The notes beneath the pieces were generated by a model. That model saw only the letters and a program-made list of their open reading frames with translations. It did no database searches and was not told the origin of the DNA. The position numbers and the translations under genes are program-made. From JANPCX01 sp050916095 (GTDB lineage: Bacteria > Pseudomonadota > Gammaproteobacteria > Burkholderiales > Burkholderiaceae_C), in assembly GCA_050916095.1 (NCBI GenBank), contig CP050901.1, positions 2,046,001 through 2,110,000 on the forward strand: 64,000 bases of DNA, in the 5' to 3' direction. This document shows, piece by piece, positions 24,117 through 31,573 of the stretch; the first letter of the stretch is position 1, and each line of letters starts with the position of its first letter.

Positions 24117-25295
24117 ATGCCTCGTTTTCTAGACGATCAATTTACCCGCAGTGGGTTCATCAACGGTTCTGCAGCAGCCCCAACAGGCGGCAACTGGGCT
24201 GCTGTGGCCACTGGATTTGGCACAACAAACCTTGCACTGAACGGCGCGAGCGTTGATTTTGGTAACGGCTCAGGCACGCCGTACTTCATCAAAAACTCTG
24301 CCGCGCCAGGCAGTGCAGACCAGACCCTCACCTTTGAGTTCACCCCGTCTGGTGACGATTGGGTTGTGTTTGGTTTGCTGCGTGTTTCTGGTTCTGATTC
24401 AGCCTACCAGTTTGCGGTGTCGCCAGGCGGCGGCACCTGGTACACGCGCACGTCCAGCAACACATGGGTGGGTACCCAGATTGGAGCGGCGGATGCAACC
24501 GTCAGCATACCCGCCAGCAATCGAACGACGCACACGGTGGTTTGCTCCGTAGCGGGGCAAACCTTCAGCGCATCAATCGACGGTACGCCACTGACGTTTG
24601 GCGGCGTGCCGCCAACGGATGGAACGAACTTTCTAACGGCGGCTGGGGTGGTTGGCATAGGCGCTCGCAGCGCGACGTCTTCGTTTGTGTATGGTGACAC
24701 GGCGGGCGGCGGCGGTGGCGACACCACGCCTCCTACCATCACAGGCCCCGGTGGTGTTACAGGGTCCACCAGCGCAACCAGCGTCGCTGAAAACACCACG
24801 TCAGTCCACACGTTCACCGCGAATGAGACGGTCACCTGGGGTATCAGTGGCGGTGTTGATGCAGCGCGTTTCAGCATCAACAGCAGCACGGGTGCTTTGT
24901 CTTTCGTGAGTGCTCCCGACTTTGAAGCACCCAACGACAGCGACTCCAACAACACCTACGTGGTGGGTGTTCGTGCGACGGACGGCGCAGGCAATGCCAC
25001 CACGCAGACCCTCACCGTGACTGTGACAAACGTGGCTGACACCGCTGGCTCCTACGTCATCAGCGACATCAAAAACGACAGCGCATCGGCACAAAACGGC
25101 GTCACCATCAATTGGCTGACCTTCATTCGTGCATCTGATGCGCAGCAGGTTTTGACGCGCACCAACCAAATCGTCAATGCCAGCGGCGCATTGGCTGGCT
25201 CTCACAGCTCGCTGGTCGCGGGTGTCAAGTACTTGGCAGTGGGATTCGATACGGCGGGCACAGTCAGCCTGCGTCAATTCTTCACGGCGACCTGA
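24117..25295 (+). CDS. Virion adhesin with lectin-like and cadherin-like domains
   Basis: 392 residues. The first 190 look like a concanavalin/LamG-type jelly roll (DDQFTR, then GDDWVVFGLLRV and VGIGARS). A Gly/Thr/Pro linker leads to a cadherin-like domain (VAENTT...FSINSSTGALSFVSAPDFE...TYVVGVRATDGAGN). A last 80-residue beta domain follows. Likely surface-exposed and sugar-binding; part of the extra block between portal and protease. Confidence 0.6.
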   Translation: MPRFLDDQFTRSGFINGSAAAPTGGNWAAVATGFGTTNLALNGASVDFGNGSGTPYFIKNSAAPGSADQTLTFEFTPSGDDWVVFGLLRVSGSDSAYQFAVSPGGGTWYTRTSSNTWVGTQIGAADATVSIPASNRTTHTVVCSVAGQTFSASIDGTPLTFGGVPPTDGTNFLTAAGVVGIGARSATSSFVYGDTAGGGGGDTTPPTITGPGGVTGSTSATSVAENTTSVHTFTANETVTWGISGGVDAARFSINSSTGALSFVSAPDFEAPNDSDSNNTYVVGVRATDGAGNATTQTLTVTVTNVADTAGSYVISDIKNDSASAQNGVTINWLTFIRASDAQQVLTRTNQIVNASGALAGSHSSLVAGVKYLAVGFDTAGTVSLRQFFTAT

Positions 25296-25298
25296 TCC

Positions 25299-26123
25299 AT
25301 GGCAACGCTCTACGGCGGTCAACTTTCGGGTGCGGGCTCTACGCACTATGGCGGCGCGGGTTTCGGCGTGCCAGGGGCCACGGTCCCAGCTACCGGCACC
25401 CATGGCCCGGCGGCTGCCTATGAATTCCTCGCGCTGCCAGCACAGAACAACGTTGAAGTGCAGTGGCTCATGCAGACTTACCCGGCTGCGGGTGTGTTTG
25501 ACATGGGAAACGACACAGGCTTCACACTGGCCGGCGCGCCGGACGGCGGCTACAGCTTCACTGGCATCCTCAAATTTGATGGCGTGTCCCAGGGCCTCAA
25601 AAGCCACACAATCACCATCGGTGCACCTGTCATCAATCTGACGAGTGCATCGTCCATGCAGACCAATGCTTCGCCGGGTGCTGCCATTACGCAAGTTCTC
25701 CAACTGCTGGGCTCAGCCTGCGTGCAGACCAACAACAGCAGTACGGAGGCTATCAGCGTGCCGCCAGCAGGTGTGATCAACCTCTTTGGTGCTCCGTGTA
25801 CTCAGGCCAACACGTCAGGGGTTGGCGCTCTCACACAGATCCACCAACTGGTTGGCTCCACCAGCGTACAAACCAATAACAGCGGCACGGGCGCGGTGGT
25901 CGTTTCAGGCAGCAACGGTGGTACCGGGGCGACTTCTGCAGAGATTGTCGCTGCGATGATGTCGGCTCTTAGTCCAGATCTACTTCGCCTTCTTGAATTG
26001 CATAAGCTTCATGGCTTGGACGTCATGGCACCTCTCCAGGTGACCGGAACTTCGCGTGTCGCAGGCAATATCTATCAGCTGATCCAAGGGACGGATCAGG
26101 CTACAACAGTGGTGAGGCAATGA
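25299..26123 (+). CDS. Virion protein with internal Gly/Asn-rich repeats
   Basis: 274 residues. Residues about 110-205 contain repeated units of roughly 22-25 residues built on LxGSxxVQTNNSxT and INLxxA, with Cys at some copies. Such beta repeats often form fibres or helices. The C-terminal 60 residues are helical (LLRLLELHKLHGLD). Follows the adhesin gene with a four-base gap. Probably a neck or head fibre. Confidence 0.6.
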   Translation: MATLYGGQLSGAGSTHYGGAGFGVPGATVPATGTHGPAAAYEFLALPAQNNVEVQWLMQTYPAAGVFDMGNDTGFTLAGAPDGGYSFTGILKFDGVSQGLKSHTITIGAPVINLTSASSMQTNASPGAAITQVLQLLGSACVQTNNSSTEAISVPPAGVINLFGAPCTQANTSGVGALTQIHQLVGSTSVQTNNSGTGAVVVSGSNGGTGATSAEIVAAMMSALSPDLLRLLELHKLHGLDVMAPLQVTGTSRVAGNIYQLIQGTDQATTVVRQ

Positions 26124-26395
26124 GTCAGTCGCAACTGTCTATCGCCTTGCAGGGGGTGGGATTTTCGCCGCGATTGCTGGCGTTGCAGGGATTCACAGTC
26201 TTGGTATCGAGTTCCAACAGAGACGACGACTTCATCGCACCGGGCGGCCCAGGCGTCCATATCAGCCGTTCCGAATGGGAGCGTATGCACTCGGCTGATG
26301 TTACGAATAGCCCGTCGCGCCAAACTCGACGTGTTCGCTCGGCTCGGAACCAGCGAAATTTATTGTTTGTTATGCGGTCTTTGAAATGGGGTTAA
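26120..26395 (+). CDS. Small phage protein (uncertain role)
   Basis: 91 residues, coupled by an ATGA overlap. N-terminal half beta-like, C-terminal half basic. The pattern DDDFIAPGGPGVHISRSEW resembles structural cement peptides only loosely. Function unknown. Confidence 0.5.
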   Translation: MSQSQLSIALQGVGFSPRLLALQGFTVLVSSSNRDDDFIAPGGPGVHISRSEWERMHSADVTNSPSRQTRRVRSARNQRNLLFVMRSLKWG

Positions 26396-26397
26396 CA

Positions 26398-26652
26398 ATG
26401 GATGACGCGGGATTCAAACGCCTGGAGCAAAAAGTGGACAGACTCACCGAGGCCATCACCAACCTGGTGCGCATTGAAGAGCGGCAACTGAGCCAAGGCC
26501 AGCGTCTTGGAAACCTGGAAGAGCGGATGAGTGTCGTTGAAACTGCAGGCCGATCTACGGACCGAAAGGTCGATCAGTGGGTCAATCGAGGCATTGGTGT
26601 TTGGGCACTTGCTGCCGTGATCTTTGCTTTTGCCAAGGGCTTTATAAAGTAA
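26398..26652 (+). CDS. Coiled-coil protein with C-terminal membrane anchor
   Basis: 84 residues from MDDAGFKR. Two coiled-coil helices (residues 4-55) and one C-terminal membrane helix (IGVWALAAVIFAFAKGFI). The layout is like XhlA-type proteins and phage holin accessories, yet it lies in the head region. A strong terminator follows directly, so it ends this transcription block. Confidence 0.6.
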   Translation: MDDAGFKRLEQKVDRLTEAITNLVRIEERQLSQGQRLGNLEERMSVVETAGRSTDRKVDQWVNRGIGVWALAAVIFAFAKGFIK

Positions 26653-26670
26653 CCCATAAATCCACAAGCC

Positions 26671-26701
26671 AAAAGGCCCGCTGCAACCCAGCGGGCCTTT
26701 T
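26671..26701 (+). terminator. Intrinsic terminator after neck/adhesin block
   Basis: A 13-bp perfect stem (26671-26683 with 26689-26701) around CAACC, with A-rich 5' and T-rich 3' ends, so it can act both ways. It separates the portal/adhesin block from the protease/capsid block. Confidence 0.85.
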
Positions 26702-26717
26702 GCATTGAAGGAGCAAC

Positions 26718-28052
26718 ATGAAACTGATCGACCTGCTAACCAGCCCCTGGGCCATTACCCGCCAGTCGCTGGAAGAGATCTGCGGCATCTACAGCACGCA
26801 CCTGCGTGGCGAAAAGATCGACATCAAGGCCGTCGAGGCTCGGTTGGGACGTCCCCTGGCCAACGAGCCTACCGCCTACCAAGTGATCAATGGCGTGGCC
26901 GTTCTGCCGGTGGAGGGTGTCATGGCTCCCAAGGCCAACTTGATGATGCAAGTCAGCGGCGGCGCCAGCACCCAGATGCTGGCCCGCGAGCTGCAAGCCG
27001 CAGTGGCTGACCCATCGGTTCGCGCCATCATCTTGCAAATGGACACCCCGGGTGGCAGCGTCATTGGTACACCGGAGTTCGCTGCGGCCATTGCGTCTGC
27101 CAAAGCGGCCAAGCCCACGGTGGCCTACACGGACGGCCAAATGGCCAGCGCCGGGTATTGGACTGGCAGCGCTGCGGACGGTGTCTACATCAGCGGCAGC
27201 ACCACCATCGTGGGCAGCATTGGTGTCGTGATGGCCCACCGCGACATGAGCCAGGCAAACCAGGCCGCAGGACTCAAGGTCACCGAGATCACTGCGGGCA
27301 AGTACAAACGCATTGCCAGCGTCAATGCGCCGCTGAGCAAAGAAGGCGAGGCCACGCTGCAAGCGCAGGTGGACTACATCTACGGGCTCTTCGTTGACGC
27401 TGTTGCCGCCAACCGTGGCACCAGTGCCGATGCAGTCATCGAGCGTATGGCCGATGGCCGCACGTTCATCGGAACACAGGCCATTGATGCGGGTCTGGTG
27501 GACGCGGTGTCGTCCCTGGATGCCCTCATCAGTGACTTGTCTCAAGGCACGCACCCTGCAATGAAGGGCAGGCGTGCCAATTTCAGCGCCGGTGCTGCGC
27601 ACACATCCATCAACCCAACTTGTGAAGGAACCGTCATGCCTCAAGCTGACACCACCATCACGCGTGAGTCACTGGAGCGCGACCACGCGGGGCTTTTTGC
27701 CCAACTGCGCTCCGAGTTCCAAGCCGAGGGCGCATCCAACGAGCGTTCCCGCATCCTGGCCGTGCGTGAGCAGGCATTGCCTGGCCACGGCGTCCTGCTC
27801 GACCGCCTGGCCATGGACGGCAAAACCACCGGCCCTGAAGCCGCTGCCGCTGTACTCGCTGCTGAACGCAGCGCCCGCGCTGCTGCTGCGCAGGCCCATG
27901 CGGACGATGCGCCGCAAGCGGTGCCCACGAGCCACGCCCCGGACGACAAAGCCGAAGTGAGCCAAGACGACAAAGTTGCCAAAGCCAAGGCCTACGCGGC
28001 CGAGCACAAGGTTGACTTTGTCGCCGCGCTCAAAGCGCTGAACTTCGCCTGA
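26718..28052 (+). CDS. S49 head maturation protease fused to scaffold (gpC-like)
   Basis: 444 residues. Residues 50-280 are an S49/SppA-type protease with DTPGGSV, GQMASAGYW (Ser144) and AGKYKR (Lys195) forming the Ser-Lys dyad. Residues 307-444 are an acidic, helical scaffold region (ESLERDHAGLFAQL...SHAPDDKAEVSQDD). Lambda gpC has the same protease-scaffold arrangement. It cleaves scaffold during prohead maturation. Confidence 0.92.
   Translation: MKLIDLLTSPWAITRQSLEEICGIYSTHLRGEKIDIKAVEARLGRPLANEPTAYQVINGVAVLPVEGVMAPKANLMMQVSGGASTQMLARELQAAVADPSVRAIILQMDTPGGSVIGTPEFAAAIASAKAAKPTVAYTDGQMASAGYWTGSAADGVYISGSTTIVGSIGVVMAHRDMSQANQAAGLKVTEITAGKYKRIASVNAPLSKEGEATLQAQVDYIYGLFVDAVAANRGTSADAVIERMADGRTFIGTQAIDAGLVDAVSSLDALISDLSQGTHPAMKGRRANFSAGAAHTSINPTCEGTVMPQADTTITRESLERDHAGLFAQLRSEFQAEGASNERSRILAVREQALPGHGVLLDRLAMDGKTTGPEAAAAVLAAERSARAAAAQAHADDAPQAVPTSHAPDDKAEVSQDDKVAKAKAYAAEHKVDFVAALKALNFA
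27636..28052 (+). CDS. Nested scaffold protein (Nu3-like) from internal start
   Basis: 138 residues in frame with the protease gene. The internal ATG (MPQADTTITRESL) has its own GAAGGAA site at good spacing inside the larger gene. This copies lambda C/Nu3, where the scaffold is made separately from the same frame. Expression is inferred from the ribosome site, not shown. Confidence 0.7.
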   Translation: MPQADTTITRESLERDHAGLFAQLRSEFQAEGASNERSRILAVREQALPGHGVLLDRLAMDGKTTGPEAAAAVLAAERSARAAAAQAHADDAPQAVPTSHAPDDKAEVSQDDKVAKAKAYAAEHKVDFVAALKALNFA

Positions 28053-28057
28053 TCGCC

Positions 28058-28073
28058 GTCCAGGCGTCTGCAC
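28058..28073. repeat. Dispersed palindrome site 5 (intergenic)
   Basis: GTCCAGGCGTCTGCAC, one mismatch to the consensus. Lies three bases after the stop region of the protease gene, so it is outside coding sequence. Confidence 0.6.
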
Positions 28074-28109
28074 AGATCAACCAACCAAACCAACTTCTGG
28101 AGTTCCCAC

Positions 28110-28442
28110 ATGAACATCGCTTTACTCACGCTCACGGTGGCCGCTTCGGCGGCGCTGTCGGCCAACCGTTTCGTCACCGCCACCGGCGGTGTGCCCGCAG
28201 CTGCGGCCAACGCTGTCGGCGTCACGCGCACCAGCGCGGCTGCTGCTGGCGACCTGGTGCCCGTTGACATGCTCGGCACCACCCAAGTGGAAGCCGGTGC
28301 CGCTGTGGCCGCTGGTGCTGCTGTTGAAACCAACGCCAGTGGCCAGGCAATCACACGCAGTGCAGGTGTCACCTTGGGTCGTGCGCTCACCGCTGCAACT
28401 GCCGCTGGCCAGCTCATTGAAGTGCTGCTGATCCCGAACTGA
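28110..28442 (+). CDS. Capsid decoration protein (gpD / DUF2190-like)
   Basis: 110 residues, Ala/Gly/Val-rich, beta (NRFVTATGGVPAAAANAVGVTRTSAAAGDLVPVDMLGTTQVEAGAAV...GRALTAATAAGQLIEVLL). This is the DUF2190 pattern of head cement proteins. Position between scaffold and major capsid agrees with lambda D. Confidence 0.85.
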   Translation: MNIALLTLTVAASAALSANRFVTATGGVPAAAANAVGVTRTSAAAAGDLVPVDMLGTTQVEAGAAVAAGAAVETNASGQAITRSAGVTLGRALTAATAAGQLIEVLLIPN

Positions 28443-28480
28443 TCAAGCCCAGTACCCGCTACAGCTTCTCCCTCCATTCC

Positions 28481-28512
28481 AACCCGCCCGTGGCGACACC
28501 GGCGGGTTTTTT
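28481..28512 (+). terminator. Intrinsic terminator before major capsid gene
   Basis: AACCCGCC (28481-28488) pairs with GGCGGGTT (28501-28508), followed by T residues. Nearly the same sequence occurs at 42919. It may lower read-through and set the ratio of decoration to later proteins, unless a separate promoter drives the capsid gene. Confidence 0.8.
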
Positions 28513-28530
28513 ATTTCCGAAGGAAAAATC

Positions 28531-29472
28531 ATGCCTCAGCAAACTCCCTCACAAGCCCGGGTCATCGACCCGATCCTCACCGAAGTGGCTCGCGGCTTCC
28601 GCAGCAACAACGCGCCGGTGGCCAATGTGTTGTTCCCGATTGTTCAAGTCGGTCAGCGCGGTGGCCGCATCATGAGCTTCGGGCCCGATGACTTCAAGCT
28701 CTACAACACAGCCCGCGCACCAGGCGCTAACACCCGCCGCGTGCAATTCGGTTACTCGTCCAGTAACTTTGCGCTGGTGGACTACAGCCTGGAAGGCTCT
28801 GTCCCCATCGAATTGCAGCAAGAAGCGCAAGCCGTGCCTGGTATCGATCTGTCGGCCAATGCCGTGCGCAAGGTACAAAACCTGCAAGCCCTGGAGCGTG
28901 AAAAACAAGCCGCCGATTTGGCCTTGAATGCAGCCTCGTACGCGGCCAGCAACAAAACCACCTTGTCTGGTACCAGCCAGTGGAGCGACGCCACCAGCAA
29001 CCCATTCGCCGACCTGCTCGCAGCCAAAGAGGCGGTACGTCAGCAAATCGGCCAGCGTCCGAACACCCTGGTGCTGGGCCCCAAGGTGCTCACCGCACTG
29101 CGCAGCAACCCCAAGGTGCTCGACCGTCTGAGCACTGCGGCAGACCGTCCTCCCGCCACCTTGGCGCAGTTGGCGGCGCTGTTCGAAGTGTCCAGCATCG
29201 TGGAGGGTGCGATGACTCACCACGACGGCACCAACTTTGTGGACGTGTGGGGGCGTTTCGCCTTGCTGGCATACACCGACACCGCCAGTGCCGCCGAGAT
29301 GGGCTCGCCAAACTTTGGCTACACATACCAGCTCACTGGGATGCCAGTGGTCGAAGAGTCCTATTACGACCGCAACACCAAGACCTGGTACTTCCCTGTC
29401 ACCGACGCTCGCCAGCCCGTTCTGGTCGGCCCCAGCGCCGGTTTCCTCTTCACCAACGCCGTTGCCGCCTAA
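28531..29472 (+). CDS. Major capsid protein (lambda gpE type)
   Basis: 313 residues, of the gpE size. Features: the SFGPDDFKLYNTARAPGANTRRVQFGY stretch, the long spine helix with LQALEREKQAADLALN and the P-domain FVDVWGRFALLAYT. Directly downstream of decoration and protease genes. HK97 fold expected. Confidence 0.92.
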   Translation: MPQQTPSQARVIDPILTEVARGFRSNNAPVANVLFPIVQVGQRGGRIMSFGPDDFKLYNTARAPGANTRRVQFGYSSSNFALVDYSLEGSVPIELQQEAQAVPGIDLSANAVRKVQNLQALEREKQAADLALNAASYAASNKTTLSGTSQWSDATSNPFADLLAAKEAVRQQIGQRPNTLVLGPKVLTALRSNPKVLDRLSTAADRPPATLAQLAALFEVSSIVEGAMTHHDGTNFVDVWGRFALLAYTDTASAAEMGSPNFGYTYQLTGMPVVEESYYDRNTKTWYFPVTDARQPVLVGPSAGFLFTNAVAA

Positions 29473-29505
29473 GCGGCGCAGCACTTCGAAACTTCTGGAG
29501 AAAAC

Positions 29506-29808
29506 ATGTCAAACCAAAGCAAAGCAACCGGCGACAAGTCGGTCAAGCTGGTAGCGCTGCAGCCCATCCAACACGACGGTGAGAAGTTCGCCGAGGGTGC
29601 CACCCTGGTGGTGCCACAGCAGCAAGCGCAGTGGCTGCTTGAAGTCGGCGCTGCTGAAGTGGCCGTTGATAGCAAGACCAAGGCAGCAGAGCTGGCCGCC
29701 GAAGCCAAAGCCAAGGCGGAAGCCGACGCCGCTGCAAAGGCCGAGGCTGAAGCCAAAGCCAAGGCAGACGCTGACGCCCTGGCCAAAGCCAACGGCACAC
29801 AGTCGTGA
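29506..29808 (+). CDS. Small protein with Ala/Lys/Glu helical repeat
   Basis: 100 residues. The first 55 form a small beta domain (VKLVALQPIQHDGEKFAEGATLVV), as in head-tail connector-like DUF7210 proteins; residues 56-95 are a long charged helix of AKA/EAKA repeats. Sits between capsid and FII-like genes. Probably a virion-associated protein. Confidence 0.65.
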   Translation: MSNQSKATGDKSVKLVALQPIQHDGEKFAEGATLVVPQQQAQWLLEVGAAEVAVDSKTKAAELAAEAKAKAEADAAAKAEAEAKAKADADALAKANGTQS

Positions 29809-30101
29809 TCGAAAACGAACTCAGCGCGTTTTTTGCGCCCGGGGACTTTGCCCGCGAATGCACGCGCAAGCGTGCTGCTACGCCTGACGTGGTGTTCTCG
29901 GGCATCTTTTCCGACGCAGATGAGGTGGTGCTAGATGGCCACTTCATTGACGCGCACCCGACCTTGCTCTATCCCACCGAGGCAGTGGACTTCTCGTCCG
30001 GCGACACTGTGCAGATCGACGCCAAAACCTACAAGGTTCAAAGCGTCGCTCGGCACAACGACGGGCTCGAATGTATTGCCACGCTCACTCTGATTGCCTG
30101 A
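29805..30101 (+). CDS. Head-tail joining protein (FII-like)
   Basis: 98 residues with a GTG start overlapping the previous stop. LSAFFAPGDFARECT and DTVQIDAKTYKVQSVARHNDG match the phage attachment/FII family that closes the head and binds the tail tube. Confidence 0.8.
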   Translation: MIENELSAFFAPGDFARECTRKRAATPDVVFSGIFSDADEVVLDGHFIDAHPTLLYPTEAVDFSSGDTVQIDAKTYKVQSVARHNDGLECIATLTLIA

Positions 30102-30105
30102 CCCC

Positions 30106-30543
30106 ATGGCCAACAGCACACGCTACCGCATTCACCAGGTGTTCAAGACGGTGCTCACACCGGTGGCTGCAAGCAACAGCGCAGCGCTGTTGACCAACCC
30201 AGTGTTGCCCGTGGGTCTGAAAGAACACGGCAACAAGGTGCTGTTCACGTTGGATCGCGGTGACGATCTGATTGCACAACCGGCCCAGAAAGAAGAGCGC
30301 CAGGCCAAGGTGGTGGTGGGGGCGTTCGTTCGGTCAGACGATGCCGACAACGATGCAGACCAACTGCATTTCGCGGCACGCACCGTTATCAAGCGCATCA
30401 AGTTGGCGTTGACCGCCCAAGGCATCGACACCGTGGTGCGCGAGGTTCAAACCGAGCCAGAGCTGAAGGAGCACGCGGTGGATGGCGCACTGCTGCTGAG
30501 TTCGTTTGAGGTTAAGTACAAAGAAATCTACCCCGAGCCCTAA
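30106..30543 (+). CDS. Tail completion protein (gpU-like)
   Basis: 145 residues from MANSTRYR. Position right after the FII-like gene and before the tail tube gene, with LKEHGNKVLFTLDRGDDL and a beta C-terminus, suggest a tail terminator. The ascription is by context more than by motif. Confidence 0.6.
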   Translation: MANSTRYRIHQVFKTVLTPVAASNSAALLTNPVLPVGLKEHGNKVLFTLDRGDDLIAQPAQKEERQAKVVVGAFVRSDDADNDADQLHFAARTVIKRIKLALTAQGIDTVVREVQTEPELKEHAVDGALLLSSFEVKYKEIYPEP

Positions 30544-30565
30544 CGGCTCATCCCTCGTCAATCCA

Positions 30566-30595
30566 AGGCCCGCTGCCACCCAGCGGGCCTTTTTA
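30566..30595 (+). terminator. Intrinsic terminator before tail tube gene
   Basis: AGGCCCGCTG and CAGCGGGCCT pair around CCACC, then TTTTAT. Close relative of the hairpin at 26671, so the phage reuses the same terminator. Confidence 0.85.
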
Positions 30596-30609
30596 TTTGG
30601 AGAAACAAC

Positions 30610-31392
30610 ATGTCCACTCGCGGATATATCGGCTACGGCGACATCCACCTCAACCCATGGAGCCCGCTTACTGGCCTGCAGCTTGGTTGGGTCTACGGCG
30701 GCGACGCCAAAAAGTTTGCCATCAAACCCAACTCTGAAAAGAAGGAGCTGGAGTCTCGTGGCCGAGACACTGGCGGCCAGGTGATCGGTTCAGTCGTGCG
30801 AAACAAACCGGCTGAACTGAACATCACCTTCCAGGAGGTCAACAAAGCCAACTTGACGTTGGCGTTCATGGGTGAGCTGATTTCGTTCAACCAAAGCGCT
30901 CAAACTGTCAGCGCTCAAGCCTATGTGATTGGCAAAACCGGGGGCTTGGGTGTGCCGCACCGAAATATCAACCCCGCAACTGTCGTGCTGACAAACGATG
31001 GCGCAACGACCACCTACGTGGCGAACACGGACTACACATTCAACACCCGTCTGGGCATGTTGTTCGTCGTTCCCGGCAGCGCGCTTGATATTGCGGTGCA
31101 GGCTGCGGTGTCCCCAGGGTTTGCCGTCCGGCTCAGTTATGCGGCGCTGGCTCAAACGGGTTCACGCATCCGTGGCGCGGTTCGTGCGTCCATTCGGACG
31201 CAAATTCGCTTCGACGGGAAAAACGACCTCGACGGGAGCCCCATGGACGCGGAAGTCTATGAGGCCGTGTTGACGCCAGACAGCGAGTTCGACTTCCTGG
31301 CCGATGACTGGGGCGAGTTGGAACTGAGCGGCACGATGAACACACCGCTTGGAAAAGCCGAGCCCTTCATCGTCAACCTGCCGGGCCAGTAA
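30610..31392 (+). CDS. Major tail tube protein
   Basis: 260 residues, beta-rich, starting after GGAGAAACA. The N-terminus STRGYIGYGDIHLNPW and the end NDLDGSPMDAEVYEAVLTPDSEFDFLADDW fit tail tube subunits, and the gene precedes the tape measure gene. Length exceeds the minimal tube fold and may include an Ig-like insert (NINPATVVLTNDG). Confidence 0.8.
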   Translation: MSTRGYIGYGDIHLNPWSPLTGLQLGWVYGGDAKKFAIKPNSEKKELESRGRDTGGQVIGSVVRNKPAELNITFQEVNKANLTLAFMGELISFNQSAQTVSAQAYVIGKTGGLGVPHRNINPATVVLTNDGATTTYVANTDYTFNTRLGMLFVVPGSALDIAVQAAVSPGFAVRLSYAALAQTGSRIRGAVRASIRTQIRFDGKNDLDGSPMDAEVYEAVLTPDSEFDFLADDWGELELSGTMNTPLGKAEPFIVNLPGQ

Positions 31393-31405
31393 CCCGGTTC
31401 AGCAC

Positions 31406-31573
31406 CTACCTGCGTCCGAGGCTTTGCCAGGCCAGGTAGGTGTCCAGCGCACGCAGCGCAACACCAGCGCCCATCACGTAGGGCCACGCGCCACCCAGCG
31501 CTGGAATGAACAGCACACCGGCCAGCAACAGCAGGTCACCCGACAAACTGAGCACCGATTTTTGAGGCTTCAT
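31406..31573 (-). CDS. Small membrane protein opposite the tail operon
   Basis: 55 residues, MKPQKSVL start, two hydrophobic helices (LLLLAGVLFIPALGG and YVMGAGVALRALDTYL). Its ATG and the tape measure ATG share the same CATG in opposite directions. GGATC lies upstream as a weak ribosome site. The 180-base gap between tube and tape measure genes holds no rightward gene, so this may be real; it would be antisense to the tail mRNA. Confidence 0.45.
   Translation of the reverse strand: MKPQKSVLSLSGDLLLLAGVLFIPALGGAWPYVMGAGVALRALDTYLAWQSLGRR

Noticed and set aside
25620..25920. CRISPR-like repeats
   Set aside because: The repeats are inside a coding frame, imperfect and unit lengths vary; they are protein repeats. 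No CRISPR array or cas gene was seen anywhere.
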